The position numbers and the translations under genes were made by a program. The notes under the pieces were generated by a model that was given only the letters and a program-made list of their open reading frames with translations, searched no databases and had not been told where the DNA came from. Positions 7,625 through 15,877 of a stretch of 38,235 nucleotides of DNA are shown here, piece by piece (positions within the stretch are counted from its first letter, which is position 1; every line of letters begins with the position of its first letter). Source of the stretch: Granulosicoccus sp. (lineage in GTDB: Bacteria; Pseudomonadota; Gammaproteobacteria; Granulosicoccales; Granulosicoccaceae); the NCBI GenBank assembly GCA_023301725.1, contig JALZUD010000036.1:1-38235 (forward strand), read 5' to 3'.

Positions 7625-9418
7625 TTAATCTGGGCTACCCACAGCGAACCACTGCAGAGCGGTGTCCTGTTCGCGTTTTACAATGACGTGATGGTTTGCA
7701 AACAGCTTGTAAGGCGCGCTCCATTGTTGGTCAGGCCACTGAATGCGAAGTGTAGCGCGTTCGGCAACACCCAAGCCCACATGCACAAACCCCGCAGTGC
7801 CAGAAGCATGTCCGCCACCCACTTGCACACGACGCGTTTGCACAAGATTACCTGTTTTTATGGATAGCGTTGCACCTACCGCGTGTCTGTTTGCACCGTT
7901 TTGCTGTAATTCAACTTTCAACCAATTGCCGCCAGCTCGGGGGCCATCATCATGTTGCATGCCGGTATGTCGAAACAAGCTGACATTGTCCTCACGGTTA
8001 ACAACGATGATATCAAGCAGGCCATCTGCGTTCAGATCAACGACATTTGCACCACGCCCTCTGGTGTCTTTTGCCAAGCCCGCTTTCTCACCTTGTTCGC
8101 TGAAGGTATTTGTGTGCGTGCCCAACAACAAGTTGTCGGGGTCAAAGCGTGCGAAGTCTTGCATGTTTTCGACATTGCCCTTAGCGATAAACAGGTCGGT
8201 ACGCGCATCATTATTAACGTCTGCAAACTGCGAATGCCAGCCAGTGCTAGGCTTTAAGTCGTCGCCAGTGTAAGGGCGATGAGCCGTGGCTTGTCGTGCC
8301 CAAGCCATATCTTCATAAACAGGACGGTTCTCGTCAATGGCTTGTTGCAAATCCAGCACTTGTAGTTTGGTATCGCCCATGGAGGTTAAAGCGTACTCAG
8401 GGTAGCCATCAGCGTTAAGGTCGGTTTCTGCAATTCCCATCCCCCAGATTATCAGAGGCTCCCAGCCGTCTGCGCGTGAAAATAGTCTGGGATATTCACC
8501 ACGGTCAAATCGCCAGAGCTGTTCCTGACCTCCGCGATAGTAGTGCCTGTCGTTGGTGACTCTCAGCGAATCGGTACCGCTTTTGTTCCAGTCAGTGAAC
8601 AGCATCGACAGCGCACAGTAGCCGGGGGTTAGTGCTTGATGGCCTAGGTACTGCGGAATATCGTGCTGGGCCAAGTCGCCTTTGTCGCGACTCTGTTTGT
8701 CTGCGTTTTCTGCGCTGTTTGCCTTGTCTGCCTCAGCTGCACCTTGGGTTGTAGCGTGCGACAAGGATAGTGTTGTTGGTCGATGCAGTTCGTTTACATC
8801 GCAGGTACCCCAAGGGGAGCCGGGTGCTGTTCTATCGACGTAGTTACCGATGGCCAGCGAGGGGAAGTGTTGACCCTTTTCGAAGCTTGCACTAAAAGCG
8901 GTCGTCCAAGCATTGCCACCATCAAAATTCCACAAACTGTTAGCCGCAGTGAAGGTACAGTTTTCACCGCCTTTGAACAACTGATTAGCACCGAGCCTGA
9001 GCAATACCAGATCAAGATGGCCGTCGTTATCGATGTCAACTGGATAACTACCTAGTACACCCTTTAAGGCCAGGTTGGATGCTTTGTCGTGCTCAAACTG
9101 CAACGCTTGCCCTGGCTTGCTACGGTTGATATACAGACCTGCCGAAGTTTCTCCTCCAGCGATAAAAAGGTCTGGAAAACGATCCGCATTGCAATCAAAA
9201 CTACTGACGCCTCCACCGACAAAAAATTCCCATGCTCCGGTGTATTGATGCTCTATGCCAGCTTCAATGGCTTGTTCCACGTACTGCGGAATATCGCCCG
9301 GATAGTCAATCTCAGTATTCTGCGCACGAGTGTTGCTGGATAGCATTGATGTGCATGACAGTAACAGACCCATCGCCAAGCCATAGCTGCGTTGGTTGAA
9401 GTAGCAAAAACGTCTCAT
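7625..9418 (-). CDS. Secreted FG-GAP/VCBS beta-propeller protein with ASPIC/UnbV C-terminus (CRTAC1-like)
   Basis: This 597-residue exported protein has an N-terminal hydrophobic segment (LAMGLLLSCTSML). LLSC could be a lipobox. Repeated Asp-rich FG-GAP calcium-binding blades are visible: FDCNADRFPDLFIAGG, DIDNDGHLDLVLLR, DLNADGYPEYALT, DVNNDARTDLFIAKG and DLNADGLLDIIVV. The last about 110 residues fit the ASPIC/UnbV domain (RHAVGATLSIKTG, VQVGGGHASG, LRIQWPDQQW). Its ATG overlaps the stop of the di-heme cytochrome gene (ATGA), so the two products are probably made together. The family is frequent in marine bacteria and lacks an assigned biochemical role. A secreted scaffold or adhesion partner of the cytochrome is an inference. 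It lies inside a pentose operon. Confidence 0.82.
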   Translation of the reverse strand: MRRFCYFNQRSYGLAMGLLLSCTSMLSSNTRAQNTEIDYPGDIPQYVEQAIEAGIEHQYTGAWEFFVGGGVSSFDCNADRFPDLFIAGGETSAGLYINRSKPGQALQFEHDKASNLALKGVLGSYPVDIDNDGHLDLVLLRLGANQLFKGGENCTFTAANSLWNFDGGNAWTTAFSASFEKGQHFPSLAIGNYVDRTAPGSPWGTCDVNELHRPTTLSLSHATTQGAAEADKANSAENADKQSRDKGDLAQHDIPQYLGHQALTPGYCALSMLFTDWNKSGTDSLRVTNDRHYYRGGQEQLWRFDRGEYPRLFSRADGWEPLIIWGMGIAETDLNADGYPEYALTSMGDTKLQVLDLQQAIDENRPVYEDMAWARQATAHRPYTGDDLKPSTGWHSQFADVNNDARTDLFIAKGNVENMQDFARFDPDNLLLGTHTNTFSEQGEKAGLAKDTRGRGANVVDLNADGLLDIIVVNREDNVSLFRHTGMQHDDGPRAGGNWLKVELQQNGANRHAVGATLSIKTGNLVQTRRVQVGGGHASGTAGFVHVGLGVAERATLRIQWPDQQWSAPYKLFANHHVIVKREQDTALQWFAVGSPD

Positions 9419-10857
9419 TGCGCACTCGCCGCTACAGGCTCAATGAGCAATGTTTTTAAAAAAGCGATAACGTTTGAACGTTGCTCCTTTGACAACGATA
9501 GCCAGCTATCTCGCGAAGCGCGTGCTTGCCCACCGTGTGCCCCAATGACTTCGCTGAGTGTGGTCATGTCCCCACGATGACCATAGGGGCCCGTGGAGGC
9601 AACTCCCCACAGCTCTGTGGTCATGAATACATTGCGTTCAACGAATCGCTGACTCAATAACTCGTTGCCCAGTGCTGCCACTTGCTGGTCGGATATCACA
9701 TGGCGTTTGAGGTCGCCAAACAAGGGGACTTTGTAATGACCATTTGCATCACGCTCTAGTGTTTTTGCCCATGCCAGTTGGGCGAGTGGATACACACGGC
9801 CACTCACTTCTGCGTGGCGCAGGGTACCAGCAGCATCGAGTGGGCCAGGGTCATGAAAGTCCAGACTTTCCAGAAGTAAATAAGGCTTGTGGCAGGCTGC
9901 GCAGCCTATGTCGTTGAAGGTTTGCTCACCAGCGCGAGCGGCGCTTTGCCATTGCTCGTTTTCTGGTTGTCGTGCGTCCGGTGGGGGTAAACTCGCTTGC
10001 CAAGCAACCAAGGCTGACACTTGAGTTTCGTTCATTTCATTCTCGTGGCCGTCAGCATCAAAATCAGTTTCGCCAGTCCATCGGGCTCCGAAGCGCTCAG
10101 TAGGCTGAATGCCGTGATGATGATTAAGTGCGTTCACTGAAAACTGGCGTAGTGATGTCATCACCCCCTTATGGCTGAAAGGGCGTACGACCAGATCTTT
10201 ATCAACGCCTTCAACCTTAGAGGCATCAACAGTGCCGTCGGGGTGAATTAGCAAACTACCAAACTCAACGCCTTTACTTTGCAGTGCCTGTTTAACTGTA
10301 CCGCCAGATGCTCTTGCTTGTTGTAACGCTTGCAGACGCAGTGCCTGTAAATCGCGACTGATTTCTCGTGATAGAAGTTCTATGAGTCCTGCACCAAACA
10401 AATGATTCGTATTGCGCTCGTTCGAAAACTGCGGATCTGTTGTATCAAAGTCGCTTTGAACAAACCCTTCCGCTACAAACACATTGGCGGAGAAATCCCC
10501 GGAGCCACCTATTACAGGCACATTGTGACAACTGCTGCAGGCATTAGCATCCAGTCCTGCAGTTCTTGAGAACTCGGTGCGTGGTGCGCGTTTTCGTTTG
10601 GTAGGAATGATGGCTTGTGTGGCCATTGGGCGACCAGCGCCGTCCAGTGTGGTGAAGCGGGCGTCAAACAACAGCTCACCATGTTCTATCAATCGTTGCA
10701 AAGCAGCTGAGTCGAGTCTGCCTTGTGTATTTAATTCGCTGGGCAGTGTCGGTATGGCGTGTTCGCTCCACAAGGTGCTTTGATCACTATGCGCGGTGGA
10801 ATACAAGCTGAGAAAAACCATCAGACCCGACAGTTGGAAACGTAAGACTGAGAACAT
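9415..10857 (-). CDS. Di-heme c-type cytochrome, di-haem oxidoreductase/peroxidase-like (MauG superfamily)
   Basis: This 480-residue periplasmic protein has a signal peptide (to about residue 24, ending TAHS). Two haem c motifs are present: C107-SS-C110-H111 and C319-AA-C322-H323. The spacing, the NHLFGAGLIE segment and the ending GPYGHRGDMTTLSEVIGAHGG match the di-haem oxidoreductase family, relatives of bacterial cytochrome c peroxidase and MauG. Such proteins reduce peroxides or carry out long-range oxidation of a partner protein. Its stop overlaps the start of the FG-GAP protein (ATGA), making that protein the likely partner. It begins 13 nt after the ROK regulator stop, so it appears to be in the same transcript and ends up in a sugar-catabolism unit. 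No separate electron donor gene is visible here. Confidence 0.87.
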   Translation of the reverse strand: MFSVLRFQLSGLMVFLSLYSTAHSDQSTLWSEHAIPTLPSELNTQGRLDSAALQRLIEHGELLFDARFTTLDGAGRPMATQAIIPTKRKRAPRTEFSRTAGLDANACSSCHNVPVIGGSGDFSANVFVAEGFVQSDFDTTDPQFSNERNTNHLFGAGLIELLSREISRDLQALRLQALQQARASGGTVKQALQSKGVEFGSLLIHPDGTVDASKVEGVDKDLVVRPFSHKGVMTSLRQFSVNALNHHHGIQPTERFGARWTGETDFDADGHENEMNETQVSALVAWQASLPPPDARQPENEQWQSAARAGEQTFNDIGCAACHKPYLLLESLDFHDPGPLDAAGTLRHAEVSGRVYPLAQLAWAKTLERDANGHYKVPLFGDLKRHVISDQQVAALGNELLSQRFVERNVFMTTELWGVASTGPYGHRGDMTTLSEVIGAHGGQARASRDSWLSLSKEQRSNVIAFLKTLLIEPVAASAQ

Positions 10858-10870
10858 GTTTGAGCGATTT

Positions 10871-12112
10871 TTAATTGAAGTTTATGATAGGAAGCTGTGT
10901 GGCATACGCATGCTTGTTATCAAGCCTGCATAAGGTGTTCATGATGAGTCCAGCTTCGAGCAAGGGTTCAGTGGAATCAAAACGGTGCAGCAGTTCGTTA
11001 ATATCTAGCTTTTGAGAATGGCCGCGAAAGGCTGAATAAAGGCCATCGTTCATCAAAGCCAAGCAACGTTTGTCTCGCCCAACCAATGCAACGGGCATGG
11101 GTCCAAACAGTGTAAATAACGTAGAAAGACCTTCCCCAATGGCTGCACCTGCAATGGCAAACGCCTGCATTGCTGGGACACTTTTATCCTCGGCAGACTT
11201 ACACAAGAGTTTAAAAACGCTTGATTCGACGCGCCCGGATGGGGGGGCATTTATAGATTCACCTGCCACCAGGCGTTCAATTCCATAGTCTGCGGCATAG
11301 GCTTCAATACAACCATGTCGGCCACAACGGCATAGGGCGCCATCGCGTTGGAAGGCAAGGTGCCCAAGCTCCATGGCTGAAGAGTTCTTGCCTGTAAACA
11401 GTTTTCCATCGACAAACATGCCAAGGCCGATACCATGCGAAAACACCAAGGTTGCAAAAGTGCTGCCCAGCGTGGATTGGTGTTTGTGATTAAGGGCCTC
11501 TGCAATCAGACAACTGTTATTGGTGATACTGACTGGAATATTAAAGCGGTTTTCTAGTTCACGGCCAAGCTGGATGTTCTTGTGAGCGACAATAGGTGAC
11601 GATAGGAGGATGCCATTTGCATGATCTGTTGTTCCCTGATACGCCATGCCTATGTACTGTACTGGTACATCGCGTTTTAGGTTTTGTTGACCTAAGGAGC
11701 TATCAATTGCCTTGCAGACGATATCTATGAGTTCGCATTCGCTTAATGATCGCGTATCAAGTTTTACATCGTGTTCGGACATCAAGGAGCCAGCGTAATT
11801 GAGTCGTTGCACTTTTAAAAAATCTATAGCAAGACTGATGGTGACAATGTCGCCGGCATCGGCATTGAGTTCAACAAAAGACTGCGGTCGGCCACGTGTG
11901 TTGATTGAAGATTTGTGTTTGCTACGACTACTAACAACAATCTTCTGTTCCACGAGCTGATTCGTGAGAGATGAAATTGATGCAGCACTCAGGCCGGTGT
12001 TTTTGGCCAAGTCAGTGGCGTGAGAGGGGCCCGTTTTGCGCAAACAGGCAAGCACTCGGCGACGATTACCATCGCGCAAGTCATCACTCCGGACTATGGC
12101 TTTGTTGTTCAT
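10871..12112 (-). CDS. ROK-family transcriptional regulator (XylR/NagC type)
   Basis: This 413-residue protein has an N-terminal winged helix-turn-helix (residues about 15-62; ATDLAKNTGLSAASISSLTNQLVEQKIV). An actin-like ROK sugar-binding domain follows, with the zinc motif CRCGRHGCIEAY preceded by GHLAF. ROK proteins of this build repress sugar genes until a sugar binds. The gene starts 154 nt from xylF on the opposite strand and heads the minus-strand unit containing xylB, so xylose or a related sugar is the probable effector. An inverted repeat over the xylF -35 element (12132-12159) is a candidate operator. The symbol xylR is not given because the name covers unrelated proteins (E. coli XylR is AraC-type). 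Confidence 0.88.
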   Translation of the reverse strand: MNNKAIVRSDDLRDGNRRRVLACLRKTGPSHATDLAKNTGLSAASISSLTNQLVEQKIVVSSRSKHKSSINTRGRPQSFVELNADAGDIVTISLAIDFLKVQRLNYAGSLMSEHDVKLDTRSLSECELIDIVCKAIDSSLGQQNLKRDVPVQYIGMAYQGTTDHANGILLSSPIVAHKNIQLGRELENRFNIPVSITNNSCLIAEALNHKHQSTLGSTFATLVFSHGIGLGMFVDGKLFTGKNSSAMELGHLAFQRDGALCRCGRHGCIEAYAADYGIERLVAGESINAPPSGRVESSVFKLLCKSAEDKSVPAMQAFAIAGAAIGEGLSTLFTLFGPMPVALVGRDKRCLALMNDGLYSAFRGHSQKLDINELLHRFDSTEPLLEAGLIMNTLCRLDNKHAYATQLPIINFN

Positions 12113-12131
12113 TTACGACGCGTGGTTAAAA

Positions 12132-12159
12132 AAGTTGTGGTGATCTGGAAAAACAACTT
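12132..12159. promoter_or_regulatory. Candidate ROK-repressor operator: AAGTTGT-N14-ACAACTT
   Basis: A perfect 7 bp inverted repeat has half-site centres 21 bp apart, two helical turns. It overlaps the -35 hexamer (12158-12163) of the proposed xylF promoter and lies just upstream of the divergent ROK gene. This is a fitting position for an autoregulated repressor. The protein-site link is inferred. Confidence 0.45.
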
Positions 12160-12186
12160 GACACATTTCGAGGATGAAGTCACTAT
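12158..12186 (+). promoter_or_regulatory. Candidate sigma-70 promoter of xylFHG
   Basis: A perfect -35 hexamer TTGACA (12158-12163) is followed after 17 bp by a weak -10 CACTAT (12181-12186). The weak -10 would suit a regulated promoter. The leader to the xylF ATG would be about 75 nt and would contain the CGACTC/GAGTCG dyads at 12209-12239. Confidence 0.5.
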
Positions 12187-12208
12187 TTATTCCGGTCGTG
12201 AATTAATT

Positions 12209-12239
12209 CGACTCGATAGGCGAAGAGTCGTCCCGACTC
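12209..12239. promoter_or_regulatory. Three alternating CGACTC/GAGTCG half-sites in the xylF leader
   Basis: CGACTC (12209-12214), GAGTCG (12225-12230) and CGACTC (12234-12239) can form two mutually exclusive 6 bp stems, with a 10 nt or a 3 nt loop. They lie downstream of the proposed promoter and end 18 nt before the xylF ribosome-binding site. They could be an additional operator or an RNA switch-like structure in the leader. Confidence 0.35.
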
Positions 12240-12266
12240 AGCCAAATAAAAACACGTGGAGTGAGC

Positions 12267-13304
12267 ATGAAAAAAACTGGAGCCCTTATTCTCGCGGCAT
12301 CGGTAACCGCTGTACTATCAGGTCCTGTTCTGGCTGAAGGCAAGGTTATTGGTGTCTCTTGGTCCAACTTCCAGGAAGAGCGCTGGAAGACTGATGAAGC
12401 TGCGATGGTTGCAGCCATCGAAGCCGCTGGTGACACCTACATCTCTGCCGACGCTCAGTCGTCTGCTGCCAAACAGCTAACCGACGTTGAGGCGCTGATT
12501 GCACAAGGCGCTGATGCTCTCATCATCCTGGCTCAGGATTCTGGAGCCATCGGGCCTGCTGTAGAGAACGCGGTTAACGAAGGTATCCCTGTTGTTGGAT
12601 ACGATCGTCTAATCGAAAATCCTGACGCGTTTTATATCACTTTTGACAACGCTGAAGTTGGTCGCATGCAGGCTCGTGCCGTTCTAGAAGCCATGCCTGA
12701 AGGTAACTACGCCTTTATCAAAGGCTCATCTGCAGATCCTAATGCTGATTTCTTATTTGGTGGTCAGATGGAAGTTCTGCAAGAGGCCATGGATGCTGGC
12801 AAGATCAAAAATGTCGGCGAAGCCTATACCGATGGCTGGAAGCCTGAAAATGCTCAGCGTAATATGGAGCAGATTCTCACTGCCAACGATAACGGCGTTG
12901 ACGCAGTAGTGGCATCTAATGATGGAACTGCTGGTGGTGTTGTTGCGGCGTTGGCTTCACAGGGCCTCGACGGCGCTGTACCTGTCTCTGGTCAGGATGG
13001 CGATCATGGTGCACTTAATCGTGTAGCTCGTGGCACTCAGACTGTATCGGTTTGGAAGGACGCTCGTGTACTAGGTGCAGGCGCGGCCAGTATCGCTACT
13101 CAATTAGCTGATGGCGTTGCGATGGCAGATGTTGAAGGCAGTGTCGAGTGGTCTGGAGGCGCAAATGGTGTCGCTATGACGGCTGTTTTCCTTGAGCCTG
13201 TTCCGGTAACTGCGGATAACTTAAATGTGGTTATCGACGCTGGCTGGATTGAAAAAGACAAGGTTTGTGAAGGTGCAGCGGACTCTGTTGCCGCTTGTAA
13301 GTAA
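12267..13304 (+). CDS. xylF: D-xylose-type ABC transporter, periplasmic binding protein
   Basis: This 345-residue periplasmic sugar-binding protein has a signal peptide ending GPVLA, before EGKVIGVSWSNF. The body is typical of XylF in the ribose/galactose-binding family: ERWKTDEAAM, SADAQSSAAKQLTDVEALIAQ, VVGYDRLI, YAFIKGSSADPNADFLFGG, VVASNDGTAGG and PVSGQDGD. ATG at 12267 is chosen because GGAG lies 5 nt upstream; an in-frame GTG at 12261 is buried in that site. It captures the sugar and delivers it to XylH/XylG encoded downstream. A strong terminator-like hairpin follows the gene, so it is probably made in excess over the membrane components. Confidence 0.93.
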   Translation: MKKTGALILAASVTAVLSGPVLAEGKVIGVSWSNFQEERWKTDEAAMVAAIEAAGDTYISADAQSSAAKQLTDVEALIAQGADALIILAQDSGAIGPAVENAVNEGIPVVGYDRLIENPDAFYITFDNAEVGRMQARAVLEAMPEGNYAFIKGSSADPNADFLFGGQMEVLQEAMDAGKIKNVGEAYTDGWKPENAQRNMEQILTANDNGVDAVVASNDGTAGGVVAALASQGLDGAVPVSGQDGDHGALNRVARGTQTVSVWKDARVLGAGAASIATQLADGVAMADVEGSVEWSGGANGVAMTAVFLEPVPVTADNLNVVIDAGWIEKDKVCEGAADSVAACK

Positions 13305-13430
13305 GTTCTTAAAGGAATGGCACTTACATAAACTCGTCATCCAGCATAAGAACCGCAGCTCTGCAATTACAGGATTGCAAGTAGCGATACGCATTTGCAG
13401 TCAATAGTTTCAAGGCTGTGTTTAACAAAA

Positions 13431-13477
13431 GGAGTGCTTGGCTGCTGATTTACAGTAGCCAGGCGCTCCTTTTTTTT
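13431..13477 (+). terminator. Rho-independent terminator/attenuator between xylF and xylH
   Basis: A 13 bp stem (GGAGTGCTTGGCT paired with AGCCAGGCGCTCC, including two G-U pairs) has a 13 nt loop and is followed directly by eight T residues (13470-13477). All hallmarks of an intrinsic terminator are present. It lies inside the xylF-xylH gap. Partial read-through would lower xylHG expression relative to xylF, or a promoter before xylH may exist. Confidence 0.85.
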
Positions 13478-13517
13478 GTACAAAAACGTACGTTGGTAAA
13501 CCTCAAGAGAAGCAGGT

Positions 13518-14834
13518 ATGAGCGATACACCCACCACCATTAGCACTCACGATCATGCTGCACACGCGGTTGAATCTTTGCCCAAGCGTTTGTTGCGTGC
13601 TACCGAGGTAGATACCCGAATGCTGGGATTGATTGGTGCTCTGGTTGTCATATGGGTTTGCTTTCATCTCTTTTCTGAAGGCCGCTTTCTGACTCCACGC
13701 AACCTGTGGAATCTGTCTGTGCAAACGTCATCAGTTGCGGTGATGGCCACCGGTATGGTGCTTATTATTGTGACGCGACATATCGATTTGTCAGTGGGCT
13801 CTCTATTAGGCTTTGTTGCCATGATTATGGGGGTGACGCAAACGGCCTTCTTGCCTGATTTACTGGGTGTGGGTAGTGACTGGATATGGGTAGTGACCTT
13901 ACTGCTGGGTATTTGTCTTGGTGCGTTCATTGGTGGTGTGCACGGCTTCATTATTGCGTATGCAAATGTCCCCGCATTTATCGTGACATTGGGTGGATTA
14001 CTTGTTTGGCGAGGTCTTGCATGGTGGGTGACTTCGGGTCAAACGGTATCTCCCATGGATCCCACCTTCAGGCTGATCGGAGGTGGCCCTTTTGGTTCTA
14101 TCGGTGCCTTTTGGAGTTGGATGGTGGCTCTGGCCGCCTGTGTTGGCATTGTCTTTTCCATCGGTATGGGCCGCATTAATCGTCAGCGTTTCAATTTTCC
14201 ACTTCGCCCTATGTGGGCTGAATTGACCATGGCTTTGATTGGCTGCGCGACGGTGTTAGGAGCTGTGGCTATTGCCAATAACTACCCTTGGCCCAGTGGC
14301 ATAGTCCGTCGTTATGCACAGGCAAATAACATCACGGTGCCTGACGGCGGTATGTTCATCGCCCACGGAATTGCCATTCCAGTGCTGATAGCTGTTGGTG
14401 TTGGTATTGCCATGACATTCATTGCCACAAGAACACGTTTTGGCCGCTATGTGTTTGCCATGGGCGGGAACCCGGAAGCGGCTGAGCTGGCGGGTATCAA
14501 CACGCGCTGGGTAACGATGAAAATATTTATATTGATGGGTATGCTGTGCGCCATTGCGGGTGCTATTTCCACAGCCAGACTCAATGCGTCAACCAATGCG
14601 CAAGGCACGCTAGATGAGTTGTTGGTTATTGCGGCGGCTGTTATAGGCGGCACATCACTCAGCGGTGGTATTGGAACCATAGCGGGTGCCATCATCGGAG
14701 CCTTGGTTATGCAGTCGTTGCAGTCGGGCATGGTTTTGCTGGGCGTCGATGCACCATTCCAGGCGGTTGTGGTGGGTGTGGTGTTAGTACTGGCCGTTTG
14801 GCTTGATGGTTTGTACCGCAGACGTAGCGTTTAG
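13518..14834 (+). CDS. xylH: D-xylose-type ABC transporter, inner-membrane permease
   Basis: This 438-residue integral membrane protein has roughly ten transmembrane segments and no signal peptide. The BPD_transp_2 family signatures are clear: ATGMVLIIVTRHIDLSVGSLLG near the second and third segments, and the cytoplasmic coupling region RFGRYVFAMGGNPEAAELAGI. Near the end comes AAAVIGGTSLSGGIGTIAG. The long loop after FSIGMGRINRQRF is typical of XylH rather than RbsC. It lies 213 nt after xylF, beyond a terminator-like hairpin. Its TAG stop is embedded in the xylG ribosome-binding region (TTTAGGAGATAG), so xylH and xylG are tightly linked. It forms the channel for the sugar released by XylF. 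Confidence 0.92.
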   Translation: MSDTPTTISTHDHAAHAVESLPKRLLRATEVDTRMLGLIGALVVIWVCFHLFSEGRFLTPRNLWNLSVQTSSVAVMATGMVLIIVTRHIDLSVGSLLGFVAMIMGVTQTAFLPDLLGVGSDWIWVVTLLLGICLGAFIGGVHGFIIAYANVPAFIVTLGGLLVWRGLAWWVTSGQTVSPMDPTFRLIGGGPFGSIGAFWSWMVALAACVGIVFSIGMGRINRQRFNFPLRPMWAELTMALIGCATVLGAVAIANNYPWPSGIVRRYAQANNITVPDGGMFIAHGIAIPVLIAVGVGIAMTFIATRTRFGRYVFAMGGNPEAAELAGINTRWVTMKIFILMGMLCAIAGAISTARLNASTNAQGTLDELLVIAAAVIGGTSLSGGIGTIAGAIIGALVMQSLQSGMVLLGVDAPFQAVVVGVVLVLAVWLDGLYRRRSV

Positions 14835-14846
14835 GAGATAGTGATC

Positions 14847-15695
14847 ATGAATCATACAAGCGAGACAAAAAAACCGTCTGATTCAGACAACCAAAAACAG
14901 TCAGCAGAAGGGGCTGCGCCCAACGTGATTGAAATGCATGACTGTTCGATTTCCTTTGGCGGAATTCACGCGGTGCAAAATGCTTCGCTGAGTCTGAAGA
15001 AGGGTGAGGTGGTCGCTTTGCTAGGCCACAATGGTGCGGGTAAGTCCACGTTCATCAAGCTGCTCTCGGGTGCCTACAAGCGCGATTCGGGTGTTATCAA
15101 GGTTCGCGGGGAAGAGGCTACCATTAGCAATCCTCGTGATGCCAAAGGCTATGGTATTGAAACCATCTATCAAACGCTGGCGTTGGCAGACAATGTAGAT
15201 ACTGCCGCTAATCTGTATCTTGGTCGAGAGCTACGTACCCTTTGGGGCACCTTAGACGATGTTGCAATGGAGTTTAAGGCGCGCGAGGTTATGGGGCGCT
15301 TAAATCCGCGATTTCAACGATTCAAAGAACCGGTCAAGGCTCTGTCTGGCGGTCAGCGCCAATCGGTAGCCATCGCACGGGCTATTTTGTTTGATGCGCA
15401 AATACTGATTATGGATGAGCCGACCGCGGCATTAGGGCCACAAGAGACTGCTCAAGTTGGAGAGCTGATCAAGCAATTGAAAGAAGATGGAATCAGTATC
15501 TTTTTAATCAGTCATGATATTGAAGATGTCTTTGAGCTGGCAGATAGCGTTGCCGTCATGAAAAACGGTCAGATGGTCGGCACCGCGCCGGTTAGCGATG
15601 TTACGCGCGACGATGTGCTGGGCATGATCATTCTGGGTAAATGCCCTGCGGGAGCCACACCCGGTCCGGGTGCCATCGACACGGAACTTGCATAG
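14847..15695 (+). CDS. xylG: D-xylose-type ABC transporter, single-domain ATPase
   Basis: This ATPase energises the XylH permease. It has 282 residues and one nucleotide-binding domain: Walker [10 protein letters not shown] (about 60-68), Q-loop near Q109, signature [14 protein letters not shown] (166-179), Walker B ILIMDE (186-191) and switch His in ISHD (about 223). E. coli XylG has two fused domains (about 513 residues), so this is the short form common elsewhere in proteobacteria, probably acting as a homodimer. The first 30 residues are polar and unstructured. ATG at 14847 is preferred with AGGAGA 8 nt upstream; GTG at 14841 is too close to that site. The downstream dyad GTGATC-N10-GATCAC (15724-15745) is followed only distantly by T residues and is a weak terminator candidate. 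Confidence 0.92.
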   Translation: MNHTSETKKPSDSDNQKQSAEGAAPNVIEMHDCSISFGGIHAVQNASLSLKKGEVVALLGHNGAGKSTFIKLLSGAYKRDSGVIKVRGEEATISNPRDAKGYGIETIYQTLALADNVDTAANLYLGRELRTLWGTLDDVAMEFKAREVMGRLNPRFQRFKEPVKALSGGQRQSVAIARAILFDAQILIMDEPTAALGPQETAQVGELIKQLKEDGISIFLISHDIEDVFELADSVAVMKNGQMVGTAPVSDVTRDDVLGMIILGKCPAGATPGPGAIDTELA

Positions 15696-15877
15696 TTTGG
15701 TAGATTGGTCGGCAAGCTAGCCTGTGATCGCTGAAGTCTGATCACTGAACGAAATTTTTTAAGTGTGTCTACTGTTAGTTGTCGTGAAAGTATCTGGTGC
15801 GACCCAAGTCGTGCATGATGGGGTTTAGATCTAACTTCTGACCTAAACCTGTAACCAACGACCTGAATCGGGAGTTC

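Noticed and set aside
7743..8273. 176-codon plus-strand frame antisense to the FG-GAP protein gene
   Set aside because: The opposite strand carries clear FG-GAP and UnbV motifs in this stretch. The antisense product is Pro/Cys/Ser-rich and matches no family.
15724..15745. Terminator after xylG (GTGATC-N10-GATCAC)
   Set aside because: The stem is only 6 bp and the T-run starts about 9 nt after it, so it does not meet intrinsic-terminator geometry. It is mentioned only as a weak candidate.
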